The notes under the pieces are model-generated. The model was not told where the DNA came from, did not search any database, and saw only the letters and a list, made by a program, of their open reading frames with translations. A stretch of 9,593 nt of DNA from positions 1 through 9,593 of the forward strand of contig DAOTZS010000003.1 in assembly GCA_034434335.1 (NCBI GenBank), in the 5' to 3' direction. Below are positions 7,416 to 9,593 of the stretch, one piece after another (position 1 is the first letter of the stretch; each line of letters starts with the position of its first letter). The DNA is from DAOTZS01 sp034434335 (GTDB lineage Bacteria; Chloroflexota; Anaerolineae; CG2-30-64-16). A program made the translations under genes and the position numbers.

Positions 7416-8268
7416 TTGGCTGCGTCGCTGTCGTAACAGCGCTGAGCTGCTGGGTACCCTGCGCAGCCTGCAAGCTGCGCCCGAGCTGTTTGGTCCAGAA
7501 GGGCGCCTGGGCCCTCCCCACTCTGCCCTGGCCGGCCTCTGTCGGCGCTGCTGGGTATATCCCAGCAGCTCGCCGCGCTATTGTCCTGCCTGCCAGATGA
7601 TCCTGGAGAGAGCTTACTCGCTGGCCGAGCTGGCGCGCGAGAGCATCCTGATCTGGGGCTATGTCAATCAGTTGCCGCGCCAGCTACGGCCTGGGCCGGC
7701 TCTTCAAGACGACGGCGTCCTGGCCACCTATATCTACGACGAACGGCGCTTCCTAGTAATGCTGAACCAGCGCAGCCTGAAGCCATGGCTCCAAGAACTG
7801 ACCTTCTATCACGCCCTGAACCTCAAGGGACTTCTCCAGATCTTCCCGACCGGTGCCCCCGGGTCTACCACAGGCGATCTGCTGGTGCGGGTCGTGCACC
7901 AGGAAAGCCGCTTCCCACAGGATCGGCTGCGTGTGCGCTTTTACGCCCACCCCAGGCAGATCTTTCAGCCCATCCGATATGAGCGCCAGGGGGTGCTAAC
8001 CTTCGAGGTTCCCACTTTCCTGAATATGTTGGAGATGGCGGCTGTCTTCCGCACCATCCTGATGCCCGAGGAGCGCAAGATCCTCTACAAGCTTCTGCAC
8101 ACTGCCAATAGCGCCGAGGCCCAGTTCTATTGGGGACGTTTCCTGGGAACCCTCAGCCAGGAGGCCAGGGATATGCTGAATGCCTGGCGCATCCGCCAGT
8201 GGCCCAGGCCTCAGGTGACGTTGCTCTATCAGCTGACCGAGTATGTGGACTTTTATCAGTCCGGTTAA
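7399..8268 (+). CDS. Zinc-ribbon protein of unknown function in RAMP operon
   Basis: I do not recognise this 289-residue protein. It has one four-cysteine zinc ribbon near the N-terminus (C48xxC51, ten residues, C62xxC65), suited to binding nucleic acid or protein. The middle (about 85-200) looks like mixed alpha/beta with many basic and aromatic residues, and residues about 205-265 look helical. No nuclease, polymerase, HD or glycine-rich RAMP loop motif is visible, and there is no signal peptide or membrane segment, so it is probably cytoplasmic. AAAAGG lies 6 bases before its ATG, which is inside the last codons of the RAMP fusion; its own 3' end overlaps the cas6-like gene by 26 bases. 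This coupling suggests a subunit made in proportion to the other two. A diverged small subunit (Cas11-like) fused to a zinc ribbon, or an RNA-binding accessory, are guesses only. Confidence 0.75.
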   Translation: MLSPFDWLRRCRNSAELLGTLRSLQAAPELFGPEGRLGPPHSALAGLCRRCWVYPSSSPRYCPACQMILERAYSLAELARESILIWGYVNQLPRQLRPGPALQDDGVLATYIYDERRFLVMLNQRSLKPWLQELTFYHALNLKGLLQIFPTGAPGSTTGDLLVRVVHQESRFPQDRLRVRFYAHPRQIFQPIRYERQGVLTFEVPTFLNMLEMAAVFRTILMPEERKILYKLLHTANSAEAQFYWGRFLGTLSQEARDMLNAWRIRQWPRPQVTLLYQLTEYVDFYQSG

Positions 8269-9409
8269 CCTGATCCGCTATCTTGTTGTCTGGCGGGTGC
8301 AGAGCTCGCTGGTGATCCCTCCTCGCCCCTTTGCCAAGGCACTGTCAAGCACCCTGGGCACATTCATCGCTGAGCGCCTGCCCACCCCAGAGGCGCGCCT
8401 CTGGCGCCGGGCTCTGGCCGCGGCCGACAGGACTACAGCCAGCCCCCCGGGCCTGCTCTCACCTGCACGCGAGCCAGGCTGGCCCATTGCTTCGGTTATA
8501 TTCCCCTATCCTGGCAAATCCGCCTACGGCTCGGGTGAATTGATCCTCTGGGAGCTGAAATTGCTTGGACCTGACGCGGATCACAGGCTGTTTCTGGAGG
8601 TTATCCTGCCGGCCATGGAGGCGGCAGCGACCACTACCGACCCGCGCTGGCGTCAGCCACGTAGTCTTTGGGGACATTTCGATATCCAGGCGATCTATGT
8701 GGCCCGTGGGCCCTGCTGGGAGCCCCTGGCCATGGACGGCCACCTGAACCTGGACTACCATCCCACCCCGGCTCAATGGGCAGAAGGGCTCCCCTTGGCG
8801 GAGGGCAAGGTAACTGAGGCGGGAGCCGAAGAAGCAAATTCCACGGCTACACCGACAGAAGATCGCGCCGCCATGCCGCCGGCCGAGACTGAGGTCAGCG
8901 GACCTGAGCTGTCTCCCCTTTCTTCTGCCCCTGGCGCTTCAGGCAAGCCAGCCAGCCGAAGAGGCTGGCCAAAGCGCCCTTTGCGACAGCTTATCTGGAT
9001 CACGCCCCTAGATTTGGGGTACTCGTCCACTGTGGCCCAGCCTTCACCTGGCACCCCATGCGAGGCACAGGCGCAAGCCGAGATCCCCTCCATGCGACAG
9101 ATCATCACCGCGTTGATGACTCGCATGACCCTGTTCGTGCCGGCCAGGCATGGTGGCGTTGAGCAGGTCTGGGCTTTGCTCAGCCAGGCAGAACGTGCCG
9201 CTCTGGAGGAAGATGTTGATATGACACGCTTAGGCCCTGCTCGTCGGCAGAGGCTGGAGGCGGCTTCCAAGGATTGGCCTGGATGTCGGGTGGGGAGCCA
9301 GGTGTTTGAGGGGATCTCCTGGAGGCTGCTACCCTACCTGGAGCTGGCATCAATTCTGCATATTGGCCGCTTAACCCATTTTGGCTGCGGCACCTTTGTA
9401 TTACATTGA
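8243..9409 (+). CDS. cas6: Cas6-family pre-crRNA endoribonuclease homologue (PF10040-like)
   Basis: Cas6 enzymes cut precursor CRISPR RNA within the repeats to make guides. The family pattern is visible from end to end: an opening strand and PPRPFAKALSSTLG (about 13-39), a PxxSVIFPYP then GSGELILWELKLLGP segment (81-110), a TPLDLG strand (254-259) with a following helix ending TRM, and the C-terminal glycine-rich loop HIGRLTHFGCGTFVL (373-387), which ends the protein as in intact Cas6. Odd points: residues about 176-245 form a Pro/Ala/Glu/Ser-rich low-complexity linker between the two ferredoxin-like halves, making it long at 388 residues, and there is no histidine in the first 113 residues, where many Cas6 enzymes carry a catalytic one. 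It may cut with other residues, or only bind. It begins inside the preceding gene with no strong ribosome binding site, so translation is probably coupled. Confidence 0.83.
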   Translation: MWTFISPVNLIRYLVVWRVQSSLVIPPRPFAKALSSTLGTFIAERLPTPEARLWRRALAAADRTTASPPGLLSPAREPGWPIASVIFPYPGKSAYGSGELILWELKLLGPDADHRLFLEVILPAMEAAATTTDPRWRQPRSLWGHFDIQAIYVARGPCWEPLAMDGHLNLDYHPTPAQWAEGLPLAEGKVTEAGAEEANSTATPTEDRAAMPPAETEVSGPELSPLSSAPGASGKPASRRGWPKRPLRQLIWITPLDLGYSSTVAQPSPGTPCEAQAQAEIPSMRQIITALMTRMTLFVPARHGGVEQVWALLSQAERAALEEDVDMTRLGPARRQRLEAASKDWPGCRVGSQVFEGISWRLLPYLELASILHIGRLTHFGCGTFVLH

Positions 9410-9413
9410 AGGG

Positions 9414-9436
9414 CCTTCTCGTTGAAATAGAGAAGG
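9414..9436 (+). terminator. Small hairpin after the operon, weak terminator candidate
   Basis: CCTTCTC (9414-9420) and GAGAAGG (9430-9436) form a 7-bp stem with a 9-base loop starting 5 bases after the cas6-like stop codon. No T-tract follows (GGTGG), so it is not a classical intrinsic terminator; it may still protect the transcript end. Confidence 0.3.
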
Positions 9437-9487
9437 GGTGGTTCAATTCGCCGGGGAAAAAGGGGATGGTTCAGTTTGCCGGGAAAA
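9434..9487. repeat. Two tandem 27-base imperfect repeats, probable insertion-sequence end remnant
   Basis: Copy 1 (9434-9460) and copy 2 (9461-9487) share the core TGGTTCA, then TTCGCC or TTTGCC, then GGG and AAAA, with a one-base shift at each end. Repeated binding sites of this style, followed by ...TTTACA (TGTAAA on the minus strand), recall the terminal arrays of IS21-family elements. No transposase is present in the window, so this would be a solo or truncated end. The family link is from memory of such ends, not a match I could run. Confidence 0.5.
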
Positions 9488-9549
9488 TTGGTTTACACTT
9501 TTTGCGGTCATTAGAATTGCCTCCCAGGGCCCTCACCCCACCCTCTGCT

Positions 9550-9593
9550 CCCTCCCCTCTCCCGTTCGCCTTCGGCGGCGGGAGAGGGGAGGG
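9550..9593. repeat. GC-rich palindrome cut by the window edge
   Basis: The 15-base arm CCCTCCCCTCTCCCG (9550-9564) is perfectly complementary to 9579-9593, and inside it CGCC (9567-9570) pairs with GGCG (9574-9577) around TTC. The right arm runs exactly to the last base, so the element probably continues. Its CCCTCACCCC...CCTCTCCC style matches dispersed intergenic palindromes seen in many GC-rich bacterial genomes. It could also act as a strong RNA hairpin. Confidence 0.7.

Noticed and set aside
1..9593. CRISPR array in the window
   Set aside because: No set of regularly spaced 25-37 base repeats was seen; the only close repeats are the two tandem 27-base copies at 9434-9487, which have no spacer between them.

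Overview
The window is GC-rich, densely coded and reads rightwards throughout. I infer a bacterium, probably of the Chloroflexota (Anaerolineae-like). This rests on general protein flavour, base composition and a Cas6/multi-RAMP operon of a kind I associate with that phylum; no rRNA or marker gene is present to prove it.

Left part (1-3989): housekeeping genes. A terminator-like hairpin (34-57) probably closes a gene outside the window. It is followed by a secreted lipoprotein of the M1 metallopeptidase family, a QueG-type epoxyqueuosine reductase with C-terminal HEAT-like repeats, and a divergent NAD(P)-dependent glycerol-3-phosphate dehydrogenase. The three lie head to tail with short gaps and could be one transcript; they share no obvious pathway.

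Middle (3990-4187): a 198-base control region. It holds a near-consensus extended -10 sigma-70 promoter (TTGGTG, 17 bases, TATAAT) overlapped by a small dyad, then a leader of about 100 bases. The leader has a 12-codon open frame with its own ribosome binding site, a very strong Shine-Dalgarno sequence, and an 11-bp hairpin that contains the annotated ATG of the next gene.

Right part (4188-9409): the point of interest. Three overlapping genes form a tight operon: a 1075-residue fusion of at least three, possibly four, RAMP (Cas7/Csm3-like) modules with a helical segment of about 230 residues inside; a 289-residue zinc-ribbon protein I do not recognise; and a Cas6-family (PF10040-like) RNA endonuclease homologue. 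No Cas10, Cas5, Cas1, Cas2, HD or ancillary nuclease gene and no CRISPR array is visible. The operon therefore looks like a Cas10-less, compact type III-derived effector module. It resembles type III-E Cas7-11 in layout but is shorter, lacks visible zinc-finger cysteine clusters in its RAMP domains, and is paired with Cas6. The fusion would supply the crRNA-binding backbone, Cas6 the guide processing, and the zinc-ribbon protein an unknown subunit or accessory role.

Far right (9410-9593): no gene. It holds a small hairpin after the operon, two tandem 27-base imperfect repeats that look like the end of an insertion sequence, and a strong GC-rich palindrome cut by the window edge.
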